Assembly (NCBI RefSeq): GCF_007558865.1
Contig: NZ_VLPK01000001.1
Coordinates: forward strand, 1,178,001 to 1,242,000
Length of the DNA: 64,000 bases
Reading direction: 5' to 3'
Source: Mucilaginibacter corticis
Lineage (GTDB): Bacteria > Bacteroidota > Bacteroidia > Sphingobacteriales > Sphingobacteriaceae
The notes beneath the pieces were generated by a model. That model had not been told where the DNA came from and made no database searches. It worked only from the letters and a program-made list of their open reading frames with translations. The stretch's first letter is position 1. Every line of letters starts with the position of its first letter. Shown here piece by piece: positions 63,615 through 64,000 of this stretch. The position numbers and the translations under genes were made by a program.

Positions 63615-64000
63615 ATGAGCCCGATAAAAAAAATAGGACTTTTTACGTCCGGTAGTGACTCTCCAGGAATGAATGCCGCGATCAGGGCGGTAGTACGTAC
63701 AGCTGTTTTTTATGATATTGAAGTTGCCGGTATCCGCCGGGGATTTGAGGGGATGATAAACGGTGATATAGAACTTATGGGTACCAAATCGGTATCAAAT
63801 ATTATACAACGCGGCGGTACCATGTTAAAGACCGGTCGCAGCGAACAGTTTAAAACCTCCGCAGGGCGTAAACTGGCTTATGATCAGCTTAAAAAAAATG
63901 GTATTGAAGCCTTGGTAGCACTTGGTGGTAATGGCACTATTAAAGGTATGCGCGAGTTTGGTGATGAATACCCGGATATCGCTATCATGGCTGTTCCGTG
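63615..64000 (+). CDS. pfkA: 6-phosphofructokinase, 5' part, cut by the window end
   Basis: 128 residues visible of an expected 320-365. It phosphorylates fructose-6-phosphate. The fold is clear: KKIGLFTSGSDSPGMNAAIR (5-24), RGFEGMINGD, SVSNIIQRGGTMLKTGRSEQ and LVALGGNGTIKGM. Two positions deviate: the usual SGGD is SGSD, and the usual GGDG, whose Asp binds Mg-ATP, is GGNG (codon AAT). The Gly following in GGNG marks an ATP-type rather than pyrophosphate-type kinase. It may be a specialised or regulatory second PFK; the rest is outside the window. Confidence 0.9.
   Translation, partial: MSPIKKIGLFTSGSDSPGMNAAIRAVVRTAVFYDIEVAGIRRGFEGMINGDIELMGTKSVSNIIQRGGTMLKTGRSEQFKTSAGRKLAYDQLKKNGIEALVALGGNGTIKGMREFGDEYPDIAIMAVP

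Overview
The window reads as a chromosomal segment of a Bacteroidota bacterium, most likely Sphingobacteriaceae (Mucilaginibacter/Pedobacter-like). The reasons are: repeated promoters of the Bacteroidota type (-7 box TAnnTTTG, here and there a TTG 19 nt upstream); very few Shine-Dalgarno sequences and several TTG starts; families typical of the phylum (DUF4270, DUF4397, DUF5777, DUF6438, PafA phosphatase, FtsX/MacB-type permeases, TonB receptor plus PnuT); and a CarB without its C-terminal regulatory domain. I saw no rRNA, tRNA, CRISPR array or complete insertion sequence. Assignments rest on reading motifs by eye; no database search was run.

Layout. 0-4.4 kb: rsmA diverging from pdxA, then a polysaccharide flippase and a glycosyltransferase. 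4.6-8.1 kb: an ECF sigma factor operon with a membrane-anchored beta-barrel protein, YceI and a DUF5777 protein. 8.3-17.7 kb: envelope and miscellaneous genes (OmpA-like lipoprotein, YkuK, TlpA thioredoxin, FtsX-type permease, SRPBCC, acyltransferase, radical SAM, SGNH hydrolase, RibD-like reductase). 17.8-19.1 kb: a small accessory islet with an HNH nuclease, a 51-aa zinc-ribbon protein and a hypothetical gene, sharing a duplicated 18-bp promoter-proximal sequence. 19.5-22 kb: oxyR and catalase, divergent around an OxyR-type palindrome. 22-34 kb: housekeeping genes glmS, glycogen synthase-like GT5, panC, panD, carB, ssb, mutY. 34-40 kb: HU, a TPR protein, a 29-aa basic protein, RNase G, a 42-bp tandem repeat, DUF6438, radA. 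40-47 kb: NHL-repeat lipoprotein, DUF4920, serine hydrolase, two FKBP lipoproteins, aspS and a RelE-type toxin-antitoxin pair. 47.5-52 kb: TPP riboswitch, TonB receptor, PnuT-like transporter and an acyl-CoA-dehydrogenase-like flavoprotein. 52-57 kb: PafA, a two-domain spondin lipoprotein, SDR and AraC regulator. 57-64 kb: LUD protein, ftsH, rsfS, birA, a split DsbD system and the start of a 6-phosphofructokinase gene.

The strongest unexplained signals are two. (1) A G/C-rich palindromic element of about 76-78 bp occurs twice in functional sequence: in frame inside radA, adding 26 codons, and inside the TPP riboswitch aptamer between the P2 3' strand and P4. (2) In the HNH/zinc-ribbon islet, an identical 18-bp sequence lies exactly 21 nt upstream of a matching -7-like box in front of two genes, next to a tiny protein resembling the phage Ogr/Delta activators. 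Further points are a phosphofructokinase with Asn in place of the usual metal-binding Asp, several small genes that are easily missed, and promoters so close to the start codon that leaderless mRNAs are likely.
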